A stretch of DNA of 64,000 nucleotides from Hymenobacter sp. H14-R3 (GTDB lineage Bacteria > Bacteroidota > Bacteroidia > Cytophagales > Hymenobacteraceae): positions 287,432 to 351,431 of the forward strand of contig NZ_JASITD010000002.1 in NCBI RefSeq assembly GCF_030063445.1, in the 5' to 3' direction. Of this stretch, positions 25,276 through 32,767 are shown piece by piece. The notes below the pieces were generated by a model, which worked only from the letters and a program-made list of their open reading frames with translations, searched no databases and was not told the origin of the DNA. Position 1 is the stretch's first letter. Each line of letters begins with the position of its first letter. Position numbers and translations under genes: made by a program.

Positions 25276-26961
25276 CTACTCACGCCGGGCGCGGCGCGGC
25301 AGCGTCAGCAGCAGCGTCAGAAACGCAGTAGCTCCGAGGCTGTACCAGGTGATAACGGGCAGGCCGCGGTAGTAGGGCATGGCGGCCGAATAATGGCCCA
25401 GCAGGCTCAGGCCCGCAAACAGCAGCGTACCCAGCGTGAGCAGGGCCAGGATGGTGCGCGTGACGAGGCGGTCGGCCACGCGCAGCAGGCTGGTGTAGCC
25501 GCTCAGCTCGACCTTCACGCGCAGCTCGCCTTTGCTGATTTTGCGCATGATTTGGCGCAGGTCGATGGGCAGCGTTTGCAGCAGGGCCAGCAGTTGGGTG
25601 CCCGTGTACTCGGCCTCGCTGAGGATGTTCTCGGGCGAGTACTGCTCGCGCAAAATCTTGGCCCCGTAGGGCCGCACAAACTCGAAGGTGTTGAAATTGG
25701 GGTGCAGCACCTTGCCGATACCTTCCAGGATAACCAGCGCCCGCAAAATGAGGAACACTGCGCCCGGTACTTGCAGCTTATACTGGTAGATGATGCCCTG
25801 GAGCGAATCAGCCAAGTCGTTCATACTCATGTCCTTAACGTCGAGCACCACGAAGTCTTCGATGAGCAGGCTGAGGTCGGCCTCGAAAGTGCGCATGTCG
25901 GGGATGTCGCTGCTGATGGCCAGGCGCCGGAAGTTGAGGGCCATGCTGCGCGCATCCTGCCGGGCCATACCAATGAACACGCCCGCGAAGGCGTATTTCT
26001 GCTGCTTGGTGAGCTTGCCCACCATACCAAAGTCGATGAGCACCAGCGTGCCATCGGGGCGCACCAGCACGTTGCCGGGGTGCGGGTCGGCGTGAAAAAA
26101 CCCGAACTCGAATATCTGGGTCAGGTAGATGTCCATGCCCGTTTCGGCCACGGTTTCGGGGCTGAGGCCCCAGGCCAGCAGCTGGGCCTTATCAGTTATC
26201 TTACAGCCATTTACGAATTCGATAACCAGAATTTTGCTGGTGCTCAGCTCGCGGTAGGGCTTGGGGATGTAGAAGGTAGTGTAGCGCTCGTAGAGCTTGC
26301 GCAGCTGCTCCATGGCGCGGGCCTCGGAGGTGTAGTCCAGCTCCTTGGTCATGCTGCGCTCGAAGGCATCGACCACGTCCTGGGGATTGGCGAGGCCCTG
26401 GCCGCGCAAAAAGGTGGCCGTGAGGCGCACCAGCTCGTGCAGCAGGCGCAGGTCGCCCTCCACTTTTTCGCGCACGCCGGGGCGCTGGATTTTCACCACT
26501 ACTTCTTCGCCGCTGGGTAGCCGCGCCCGGTGCACCTGCCCGATGCTGGCCGAGCCAATCGGCTCATCATCAAACGCTGCGAATACTTCGGCCAGCGGGC
26601 GGCCCAGCTCGGCTTCGATAATCTGGCGCGCCTCCTCCACCGGGAAGGGCGGCACGTTGCTTTGCAGCTTCTCAAACTCGTCGATGAGGGCCTGGGGCAG
26701 CAGGTCGGCGCGGTTGCTCAGGGCCTGGGCCAGCTTGATGAAGGTGGGACCCAACTCCTCGATTATCAAGCGGATACGCTCCCAACGCGTAGTTTGAAAC
26801 ACGGGGCGCTCGTCGGCTTCGAGCCAGCGCAGGCGGCGGCTCTGGCTCACGAGGCGGCGCAGGGGCGTGGTGGTTACCACGTCTTCGAAGCCGTAGCGCA
26901 GCAGCACTTCGGCCACCTGCCGGATGCGCGTGAGGTTGGAAATCGTATTTTTAAAAATCAC
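25276..26961 (-). CDS. AarF/UbiB/ABC1 family atypical kinase
   Basis: A 561-residue membrane-anchored member of the UbiB family, which supports quinone synthesis and lipid handling. The nucleotide-binding lysine is in VVVKIQRPG, and the metal site is FHADPHPGNVLVRPDGTLVL followed by IDFG. The family's KxGQ motif reads FIKLAQALSN here, with Ala in place of Gly. Two hydrophobic helices close the C-terminus (about 510-555). Nearby genes do not include ubiquinone or menaquinone enzymes, so the pathway is inferred from family only. Confidence 0.88.
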   Translation of the reverse strand: MIFKNTISNLTRIRQVAEVLLRYGFEDVVTTTPLRRLVSQSRRLRWLEADERPVFQTTRWERIRLIIEELGPTFIKLAQALSNRADLLPQALIDEFEKLQSNVPPFPVEEARQIIEAELGRPLAEVFAAFDDEPIGSASIGQVHRARLPSGEEVVVKIQRPGVREKVEGDLRLLHELVRLTATFLRGQGLANPQDVVDAFERSMTKELDYTSEARAMEQLRKLYERYTTFYIPKPYRELSTSKILVIEFVNGCKITDKAQLLAWGLSPETVAETGMDIYLTQIFEFGFFHADPHPGNVLVRPDGTLVLIDFGMVGKLTKQQKYAFAGVFIGMARQDARSMALNFRRLAISSDIPDMRTFEADLSLLIEDFVVLDVKDMSMNDLADSLQGIIYQYKLQVPGAVFLILRALVILEGIGKVLHPNFNTFEFVRPYGAKILREQYSPENILSEAEYTGTQLLALLQTLPIDLRQIMRKISKGELRVKVELSGYTSLLRVADRLVTRTILALLTLGTLLFAGLSLLGHYSAAMPYYRGLPVITWYSLGATAFLTLLLTLPRRARRE

Positions 26962-27133
26962 GGGACGAGCGACTTAGAGCAGGTGAGCGGCCGGCGGGCC
27001 GGGGGTTGCACGAATTTTGCAGGCCAGCGTACACGCCGTTTTGCAACGCCAGCGGCTTGCCGCTGCCCGCCCGCCCAGTGCTTACCTTTTAGCCAAATCT
27101 ACGCCTCTCCCACCCCACCCGCCCACGCCACCC

Positions 27134-27679
27134 ATGACCAACCGCCTGCACGTCGTATTTGAGCAGCTCGACCGCGCCACCGAAAACGCCCTGGCCTCGG
27201 CCGAGGCGCTGGGGCCGCGCGCCTACACCCACCCGGTGCCCGGCCAGTGGGCGGCGGCCCAGGTGATTCACCACCTGCTCACGGCCGAAAAAAGCATCGC
27301 CGGTGCGCTGCGCCGCACCCTGGCCTCGGACAACAGCAAGTGGCAGCTATCCAAGGCCAAGCACCGGCTGCGGGCCACGCTGCTGCGGCTGGCCCTGCGC
27401 CTGCCGGGCCTCAGGTTTAAGGTGCCGCCCACCCTGCCGCCGCCGCCCGACCCTACCACCATTGCGCCCCTGCCCGAACTGCGCGCCGAGTGGGCCAGCA
27501 TCCGGCGCGATTTGGAACAGGTGCTGCACGAGTTTCCGGGTACCAAGCTGAACCACACCGTATTCCGGCATCCGCGCGCCGGCTGGCTCACCTTGGGCCA
27601 AACGATAAATTCGGTGCTCGACCATACGCTGCACCACCAGCAGCAGCTTAACCGTATTAGTAAGGTGCTGAGTAAATAA
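27134..27679 (+). CDS. DinB-superfamily protein
   Basis: A 181-residue four-helix-bundle protein of the DinB/YfiT type, likely a metal-dependent thiol transferase or hydrolase. The metal-site histidines are probably H46 or H47 in VIHHLLTAEKS and H164 and H168 in DHTLHHQQQL. The frame is open from 27017, but the ATG at 27134 gives the correct helix start MTNRLHVVFEQLDRATENAL. A proline-rich loop, PPTLPPPPDP, sits in the middle. No partner genes are adjacent, and substrate prediction is not possible. Confidence 0.83.
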   Translation: MTNRLHVVFEQLDRATENALASAEALGPRAYTHPVPGQWAAAQVIHHLLTAEKSIAGALRRTLASDNSKWQLSKAKHRLRATLLRLALRLPGLRFKVPPTLPPPPDPTTIAPLPELRAEWASIRRDLEQVLHEFPGTKLNHTVFRHPRAGWLTLGQTINSVLDHTLHHQQQLNRISKVLSK

Positions 27680-27687
27680 GCGGTAAA

Positions 27688-27832
27688 TGGGTAGGTGAGT
27701 AAAAAAGAACGTCATGCTGAGCCTGCCGAAGCATCTCTACCACGCCGTGAGGATTAGCAACCTAGCGGCGTGGTAGAGATGCTTCACTGCGTTCAGCATG
27801 ACGTTTTTTTTACTCACTTACTCACCTACCCA
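27688..27832. repeat. Large inverted repeat, AACGTCATGCTGA/GAAGCATCTC family
   Basis: A nested hairpin. The outer arms are TGGGTAGGTGAGTAA and its complement, then AACGTCATGCTG and CAGCATGACGTT. The inner 20-bp arms at 27728-27747 and 27766-27785 are perfect (GAAGCATCTCTACCACGCCG). T-runs flank the AACGTCATG arms on both strands. It lies between convergent genes and should terminate both. Related copies occur at 29344, 39531, 41318 and 46375. Confidence 0.9.
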
Positions 27833-27833
27833 C

Positions 27834-28244
27834 TTACTCCTCCCCCACGGCCAGCGCCTGGGCCAAATCAGTAGGCGGCACGGTGAGCTTGCGGCGGTCG
27901 AGGTCGAGCCAGGCGCCATCGACTTCGACGGTGGCGGCCACGCGGCCATCGGCTTTGTAGATGGTGTGCAGGATGGTCCAGCGGGAGCCGTCGGGCGCGG
28001 CGGCCGTTACGCGGCCCTCTACCCGAGTGCGCTCGCCGCCGTGCAGCTCCTTGAGAAACTTGGTTTCTTCGCGAAACAGGATGGGGCCGAGCCGCAGTTC
28101 GCCGAAGCGCCGGATGTCGTAGCCGATGGTGGCTAGCCACTGCACGCGCTGGTCGGCGGCAAAATCGGCGTAGGCCGAGTGGCGCATGTGGCCGTTGGGG
28201 TCCAGCTCGGCCCAGCGTACGGTATATTCTTGCTCGTGAGTCAT
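27834..28244 (-). CDS. Hotdog-fold acyl-CoA thioesterase (YbgC/FadM-like)
   Basis: A 136-residue hotdog protein that would hydrolyse acyl-CoA or acyl-ACP thioesters. The N-terminal active-site motif is WAELDPNGHM with D15 and H19, matching the D-x-x-G-H pattern of the 4-hydroxybenzoyl-CoA thioesterase type. The later GPILFREETKFLKELHGGER and SRWTILHTIYKADGRVAATV are standard strands. It stands alone between repeats, and its substrate is unknown. Confidence 0.88.
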   Translation of the reverse strand: MTHEQEYTVRWAELDPNGHMRHSAYADFAADQRVQWLATIGYDIRRFGELRLGPILFREETKFLKELHGGERTRVEGRVTAAAPDGSRWTILHTIYKADGRVAATVEVDGAWLDLDRRKLTVPPTDLAQALAVGEE

Positions 28245-28269
28245 TTATAGTCTTTTTTAATTATCAAAC

Positions 28270-28339
28270 TTAGGCAAAGCCGTTCGTCATTGCGAGCGCA
28301 ACGCAGTGGAGCGCGGCAAGGACGAACGGCTTTGCCTAA
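28270..28339. repeat. Inverted repeat, ATTGCGAGCG/GCGGCAAGGACG family
   Basis: The perfect 19-bp arms at 28270-28288 and 28321-28339 (TTAGGCAAAGCCGTTCGTC) enclose CATTGCGAGCG and GCAGTGGAGCGCGGCAAG. It lies directly after the methyltransferase stop and should act as its terminator. The inner words are shared with 9679-9783 and 21797-21839. Confidence 0.85.
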
Positions 28340-28340
28340 C

Positions 28341-29093
28341 TTAATCAATGGCTGGCTCGAAGCCGCCTACTACGGTGAGGCGCACCAGGTACTGGCCGCC
28401 CTCGTCTTCGCCCAGAAACTCGGCTTCGTAGCCGGCGGCGCGGGCTGCGTCTTCCAGCAGCGAGGCGTCGATGAAAAGCCAGGGAAACGGCTCGCCGGCC
28501 TGGTCCTTGTACTGAAAAGTGTACGCAACCTCGCCGTAGTACGGGCCGTTGAGGTTGAACACCAGCGCGCCCTCCTCGTCCTCGTAGAGGTAGCTGATGT
28601 CGGACGACGTGGCCAGAATCTGGCCATCGGGCGCGAGCAGGGTGCGGGCGTGCACCAGAAATTTATCGAGGCCTTCGAGGGTGCCGGCCAGGCCGAGGCC
28701 GTTCATCAGCATCAGGATGGTGTCGTAGGGGCGCTCGCTGGCAGTGCGGGGCGCGAAGATGTCGTGGCAGGCTACTTCGCGCACGCCGCGGGCCTGCATC
28801 ACCTGCACTGCCCCAGCCGAGTGGTCGATGGCGCGCACGTCGGCAAAGCCGCGGCTTTGCAGCTCCAGGGCGTGGCAGCCCGCGCCGGCCCCCAGGTCGA
28901 GCACGCGGCCGCGGCACTCGTCGAGGGCCTGGCGCTCTAGCTCGGGCATGGCCAGCAGGGTGCGGAAAAAGTAGGCGGCGGGCAGGGGCTCGTCATCGGC
29001 GGCGCTGCACTGCACGGTGAGGGCGGCGGCGTGCTGGCCGTGCTGGTAGTCGAGCAGGGCTTGGCCAATAAGGTCGGGGGCGTGGTGGGGCAT
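28341..29093 (-). CDS. Class I SAM-dependent methyltransferase
   Basis: A 250-residue protein with a Rossmann methyltransferase core. Motif I is RVLDLGAGAGCHALEL (about 63-78), followed by an acidic residue in VRAIDHSAGAVQVMQARG that should bind the ribose of SAM. PYDTILMLMNGLGLAG corresponds to motif II/post II. The C-terminal part LFIDASLLEDAARAAGYEA is also usual. The acceptor cannot be inferred. A DUF2256 gene is divergent from it. Confidence 0.87.
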   Translation of the reverse strand: MPHHAPDLIGQALLDYQHGQHAAALTVQCSAADDEPLPAAYFFRTLLAMPELERQALDECRGRVLDLGAGAGCHALELQSRGFADVRAIDHSAGAVQVMQARGVREVACHDIFAPRTASERPYDTILMLMNGLGLAGTLEGLDKFLVHARTLLAPDGQILATSSDISYLYEDEEGALVFNLNGPYYGEVAYTFQYKDQAGEPFPWLFIDASLLEDAARAAGYEAEFLGEDEGGQYLVRLTVVGGFEPAID

Positions 29094-29185
29094 AGGAGAG
29101 GATGGCCGGTGACGCGCGTTTGAACGTAAACAGCGCCGGGCCGGCCGCCAAAGGTCCGGCAGCTTTTCGTTTTCATCCTCGCCCC

Positions 29186-29341
29186 ATGGCTGCTTCCCAG
29201 AAAAAAGGTCAGCTTCCCACCAAAATCTGCGTCACTTGCGGCCTGCCTTTCGAGTACCGCAAGAAGTGGCGCAACAACTGGGCGGAGGTGAAATATTGCA
29301 GCGAAAGGTGCCAGCGCAACAAGCCGGCCACCCCCGCTTAA
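29186..29341 (+). CDS. DUF2256 small zinc-binding protein
   Basis: A 51-residue protein. The frame is open from 29102, but the ATG at 29186 gives MAASQKKGQLPTK, the usual start. Two cysteine pairs, CVTCGLPFEYRKKW and YCSERCQRN, form the zinc-binding pattern of DUF2256. The family is found near photolyase/cryptochrome-like genes in many bacteria, but none is present here. It ends immediately before a hairpin repeat. Its function is unknown. Confidence 0.82.
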   Translation: MAASQKKGQLPTKICVTCGLPFEYRKKWRNNWAEVKYCSERCQRNKPATPA

Positions 29342-29343
29342 TT

Positions 29344-29419
29344 GAGCGTCATGCTGGCGGCAGGAAGCAGTTCGCTCGCAGCACCGAACGGTTGAGTTGG
29401 TGCCGTCAGCATGACGTTC
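29344..29419. repeat. Inverted repeat, AACGTCATGCTGA family
   Basis: The left arm GAGCGTCATGCTGGCGGCA pairs with the right arm TGCCGTCAGCATGACGTTC with two mismatches. It starts two bases after the DUF2256 stop and probably terminates it. It belongs to the family at 27688, 39531, 41318 and 46375 but lacks the GAAGCATCTC inner part. Confidence 0.8.
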
Positions 29420-29467
29420 TTATGTTTCTCGTTGCTCCTCTGTCTAATTACCCCTTAACAAAGAATA

Positions 29468-29863
29468 ATGGCCTCCAACCTCGACTACCTCAGCCCCGAC
29501 CTCCAACCGCTCGTTGAAAAAGTAGAAGCGTACCTCGTGGCCAAAGAGGACCTGCGCAAGCTCACCGTGGCCGACCTCAACGAAGCCGCGCACGATGCGG
29601 CCGTGGCTACCTCGGCCGCCGAGTTTGAGCAGCGCCCGCCCACCGGCTCGTTCGACCAGCACGCCGACGAGCTAGCCCAGCGCCGCCTCGATGCCCAGGC
29701 CGACCTCAATGGCCTCACCCAGGATATTATGGCGCTGCTGCCCACCCGCAACGAGTGGGTGAAAGTGAACCTCGGCTACGGCCCCAGCCGCGTAGGCGCC
29801 TGGAGCGTACCCAACGCCCAGAGTACCAACGCCGAACACTACGAGCTGCGGGTGGTAATGTAA
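29468..29863 (+). CDS. Uncharacterised 131-residue protein
   Basis: An acidic, soluble protein with no export signal. The N-terminal half (SPDLQPLVEKVEAYLVAKED, then LRKLTVADLNEAAHDAA) is strongly helical, and the end NEWVKVNLGYGPSRVGAW then NAEHYELRVVM looks like two beta strands. I do not recognise the family. The coding pattern, GC-rich third positions and ATG with an upstream AT-rich leader support it as real. It converges on the molybdopterin oxidoreductase gene. Confidence 0.7.
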   Translation: MASNLDYLSPDLQPLVEKVEAYLVAKEDLRKLTVADLNEAAHDAAVATSAAEFEQRPPTGSFDQHADELAQRRLDAQADLNGLTQDIMALLPTRNEWVKVNLGYGPSRVGAWSVPNAQSTNAEHYELRVVM

Positions 29864-29896
29864 TTCAGTTGGCGGGAGGACTTACGCTAAGTAAAC

Positions 29897-30760
29897 TCAA
29901 TGTCCCGCGTCCCAGTCGTAACCTAGTTCGGCCCAGTAGTCGGCGGGGCGGACGTCGGCGAAGGCGATAGTACCGATGCGCTTGAGGTGCTTGATACCGT
30001 ACTTGAGGGGCGTGACGAGGCGCAGCGGCGCGCCGTGCGCTATGCTCAGGGGCTGCCCGTTTATCTCGTAGCAGAGCAGCGTTTGGGGATGAATGGCGCT
30101 GTGCATATCGAGGCCCACGTAATATTTTTCGTCGGGCGTGACGAGGCTGACGTAGGGCGCCAGGTCGGCGGGCGGGTTGGCTATGTCCCTGATGGGCTGG
30201 CCGCTGCGGCTGGCCAGCGGGTACTTGGCCAGGAAATCAGCGAAGCGCGTACCGGCCCAGTTCACCACAATGCTCCAGCCCTCGATGCACTTGAGCTGGG
30301 TCGTCATCTCAATGCGAGGCAGGGCTTTGATGTCGGCCAAAGTGAACTCCTGGGCCGGGCCGCCGCCGTAGGGCTGCACCCGCAAGCGCCAGGCCCCCAG
30401 GTCGATAGCCGATTGCAGGCCGGCGGTACCGTTGGTGCGCACCTGGGCCACGCCCTGGCTTTTGGCAAACTCGGGGGCCAGCCGCGTTTCGCGGAAATAG
30501 GCGGCCGAGAGGCGGCCGTTGGCATCGAGTACGCGCCGGAAGGGCAGCGGCGTGCCTTCGGCATCGGGCCGGTTGAGCAGGTAGCGCCAGCCCAGCACAC
30601 CGCCCAGCCCGGCCAGCCCCAGGCCGATAAACGAGCGCCGGGTGCGGCGCGTAGCCTCGCGGTCGAGGGCCGAGCCGGGAGGCAGCGTCAGGTCCTGGCC
30701 ATCGGGCGATACGTGCGGCGGAATGGGGTTGTCGGCGGGGGGCTTTACTTCCAGAGCCAT
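29897..30760 (-). CDS. Sulfite-oxidase-fold molybdopterin oxidoreductase, Tat-exported
   Basis: A 287-residue protein of the MsrP/YedY-like group. RRSFIGLGLAGLGG (41-54) is a Tat signal with twin Arg 41-42 but sits about 40 residues in from the start, making an unusually long N-region. The molybdenum-ligand cysteine is C158 in TTQLKCIEGWS. Other family marks are GTRFADFLAKYPLAS, YYVGLDMHSAIHPQTLLCYE and RLVTPLKYGIKHLKRIG. It would act in the periplasm and take or give electrons through the cytochrome b upstream (30992-31702), an MsrPQ-like arrangement. The substrate is unproven: methionine sulfoxide repair is one possibility. Confidence 0.88.
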   Translation of the reverse strand: MALEVKPPADNPIPPHVSPDGQDLTLPPGSALDREATRRTRRSFIGLGLAGLGGVLGWRYLLNRPDAEGTPLPFRRVLDANGRLSAAYFRETRLAPEFAKSQGVAQVRTNGTAGLQSAIDLGAWRLRVQPYGGGPAQEFTLADIKALPRIEMTTQLKCIEGWSIVVNWAGTRFADFLAKYPLASRSGQPIRDIANPPADLAPYVSLVTPDEKYYVGLDMHSAIHPQTLLCYEINGQPLSIAHGAPLRLVTPLKYGIKHLKRIGTIAFADVRPADYWAELGYDWDAGH

Positions 30761-30814
30761 ACTACTAGTACGTTAATTTATTTATTATCAACACATTAAC
30801 CAGGATAATTCGCT

Positions 30815-30970
30815 GGTCCGCCGGCGCAAGCCGGCCGACTAGTTGTCGTTGCAGGCGGCGGGCTTAAACTTGCTTCACCCAGCAAACACGGCGGGCTTAA
30901 ACTTGCTTCACCCAGCGAATACACCACGCTTAACAACGACAATCGGTTGGCCGGCTTGCGCCGGCGGACC
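30815..30970. repeat. Nested repeat cassette between the cytochrome b and molybdoenzyme genes
   Basis: The outer perfect 22-bp inverted repeat is at 30815-30836 and 30949-30970 (core CCGCCGGCGCAAGCCGGCC). A second inverted pair TTGTCGTTG lies inside it at 30843-30851 and its complement at 30934-30942. Between them are two copies of a 28-bp direct repeat at 30856-30883 and 30889-30916, which share GGGCTTAAACTTGCTTCACC. The outer arm also occurs at the window's left edge. Confidence 0.88.
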
Positions 30971-30991
30971 GGGGCCGGCTGGCCAGCAACG

Positions 30992-31702
30992 CTAAGCCTT
31001 GGCATCGGGGTCGCGCTGGGCCAGCATACTGCCAGTGACACCAGCAGCGGGCACGTCTTCAATCTCAAAGCCGGCTACCATAGAGCGGAAGTTATTCCAG
31101 CCGGCGCGGCCCACCTGCGCCACGTGCACCACAAAAAACAGCACGTAGCCCACCGTGAGCAAAAAGTGCTGCACGCGGGCCGCCTCGTAGCCGCCCAGCG
31201 TCTGGGTGAGCCAGCCAAACTGCGTGGGCTTGTAGATGGCCAGGCCCGTCAGCAACGAGCCTATTCCCATGATTACCACGGCGGTATAGGCGATGCGCTG
31301 GGCCCCGTTGTACTTCTGCACCAGCGGGGCGGTTTTGCGCAGGCCCAGGTCGTGCAAGGTCACCTCGATGGCTTCGCGGAAGGAGTGGCGGTTGGGCAGC
31401 AGGTAGCGCCACTCGCCCGACACTAATGTGTAACCTACGTATAATAAGCCATTTATGAAAAACACCCACATCAGCATGAAGTGCCAGGCCATGCCCTGCG
31501 CCAGCTTGTGGTCGAGGTGGGTGGCGGCGTAGAACGACTGCGGGAAGAACTTGTAGAGCGTGGTAGAGCCCCAGCCAATGCGGTAAATATCATTGGCCCA
31601 ATATATCCACAGGCCGCTCCATATCATGAGCATGAGCACGGGGAAATTGACCCAGTGAAACCAGCGGATAGCTAGCGGATGTTTCTCAACTAGTTTTTTC
31701 AT
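30992..31702 (-). CDS. Membrane cytochrome b (di-heme, cytochrome b561/thiosulfate reductase type)
   Basis: A 236-residue protein with about four to five membrane helices: NFPVLMLMIWSGLWIYWAN, MAWHFMLMWVFFINGLLYVG, AVVIMGIGSLLTGLAIYKPT and VGYVLFFVVHVAQV. Likely heme-ligand histidines are H16 (RWFHWVNF) and those in ATHLDHK, GMAWHFM, RVQHFLL and FVVHVAQ. It would carry electrons from quinol to the periplasmic molybdoenzyme encoded next on the same strand. A 231-bp gap with the repeat cassette separates the two, longer than usual for such a pair. Confidence 0.85.
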   Translation of the reverse strand: MKKLVEKHPLAIRWFHWVNFPVLMLMIWSGLWIYWANDIYRIGWGSTTLYKFFPQSFYAATHLDHKLAQGMAWHFMLMWVFFINGLLYVGYTLVSGEWRYLLPNRHSFREAIEVTLHDLGLRKTAPLVQKYNGAQRIAYTAVVIMGIGSLLTGLAIYKPTQFGWLTQTLGGYEAARVQHFLLTVGYVLFFVVHVAQVGRAGWNNFRSMVAGFEIEDVPAAGVTGSMLAQRDPDAKA

Positions 31703-31942
31703 ACAAAAGCGAAAAGCGGGTGCGCTACTACGAATGTAAGCCGCTACCCAAGCAAGACCGGGCGCGGGCTGGTAGCCGCTGGCCCTGGGGCAGACGCGGC
31801 GACGCGGCGGGTCTTACATCGGAAACCTTCTTTTTTATTTATAACCGGCCAGACGCAGCTTATGTGTAAGGATGGGGCACCATCGGCGTCTAGCCAAACC
31901 GGCGGCCCACGGGTGGCCAGTCATCATTTTAGCGTTAGCCGT

Positions 31943-32722
31943 ATGAAAATGCTGTTTGCAAGTATTGGCGGGCTGCTGAGCCTGGCCGGATTTACCACGC
32001 TGGGGCCGGCGGTGAGCCCTAGCCCGGCGCGCACGCCCGTGGTGGTAGAGCTGTTTACCTCGGAGGGCTGCTCCAGCTGCCCGAGCGCCGACGCCACCCT
32101 GCGTGAGCTGGAAAGCAGCCAGCCCGTGCCGGGGGCCGAGATAATCGCGCTCGGCCAGCACGTCGATTACTGGAACCGGCTCGGCTGGCAGGATGCCTTT
32201 TCGGCCCCGGCCTACACGGCGCGGCAGGGCCAGTACGCCGCCCACTTCGGCAGTGGCTCCTACACGCCCCAGGCGGTGGTGCAGGGCCGCGAAGAGCTGG
32301 TAGGCAGCCGCCGCGCCGACCTGCTGGCGGCCATTGGCCGCGCGGCCAAGGCCCCCCAGGCCCAGGTGCGCCTGAGCGGGGGCCGCGACGGCCAGCCGCT
32401 GCGCGTGCAAGTAACGGAGCTGCCCACCGGCATTGGCCCAGCGCAGGTAGTGCTGTTCGTGACCGAAAGCGGCCTCTCTACGCAGGTGGGGCGGGGCGAA
32501 AACGCGGGCCAGCTGCTGCGCCACGCCACCGTGGTACGCAGCCTGCGCCCGCTGGGCGAGGTGCCCGCTACGGGCACCTTCGAGGCGGCCCCCACCCTGG
32601 CGCTGGCCGCCGGCTGGAACCCCGCCCACCTGCGGGCCGTGGTACTGGTGCAGGCGGTGCGCACCCGGCAAGTGGTAGGCGTGGGCACGCTGGCGCTGGG
32701 CGAGGGTGCACGGGCGCAGTAG
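31943..32722 (+). CDS. Secreted DUF1223 protein, thioredoxin-like fold
   Basis: A 259-residue protein. The frame is open from 31862, but the ATG at 31943 gives a signal peptide MKMLFASIGGLLSLAGFTT. The mature part opens with VVVELFTSEGCSSCPSADA, with a CxxC at 43-46. HVDYWNRLGWQDAFSAPAYT and GSYTPQAVVQGREELVGS are typical of DUF1223. It probably works in the periplasm; the family is uncharacterised. Its stop is 45 bp before the sigma factor gene, so the three genes may form one unit. Confidence 0.87.
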   Translation: MKMLFASIGGLLSLAGFTTLGPAVSPSPARTPVVVELFTSEGCSSCPSADATLRELESSQPVPGAEIIALGQHVDYWNRLGWQDAFSAPAYTARQGQYAAHFGSGSYTPQAVVQGREELVGSRRADLLAAIGRAAKAPQAQVRLSGGRDGQPLRVQVTELPTGIGPAQVVLFVTESGLSTQVGRGENAGQLLRHATVVRSLRPLGEVPATGTFEAAPTLALAAGWNPAHLRAVVLVQAVRTRQVVGVGTLALGEGARAQ

Positions 32723-32767
32723 CGCCGGCAAACCAGCGCGTTACTTGCGGCACCAACCCCTTCTTTC

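Noticed and set aside
30856..30916. CRISPR-like array from the 28-bp direct repeat
   Set aside because: Only two repeats with a 5-bp spacer and no cas genes; it is a short tandem duplication within a repeat cassette.
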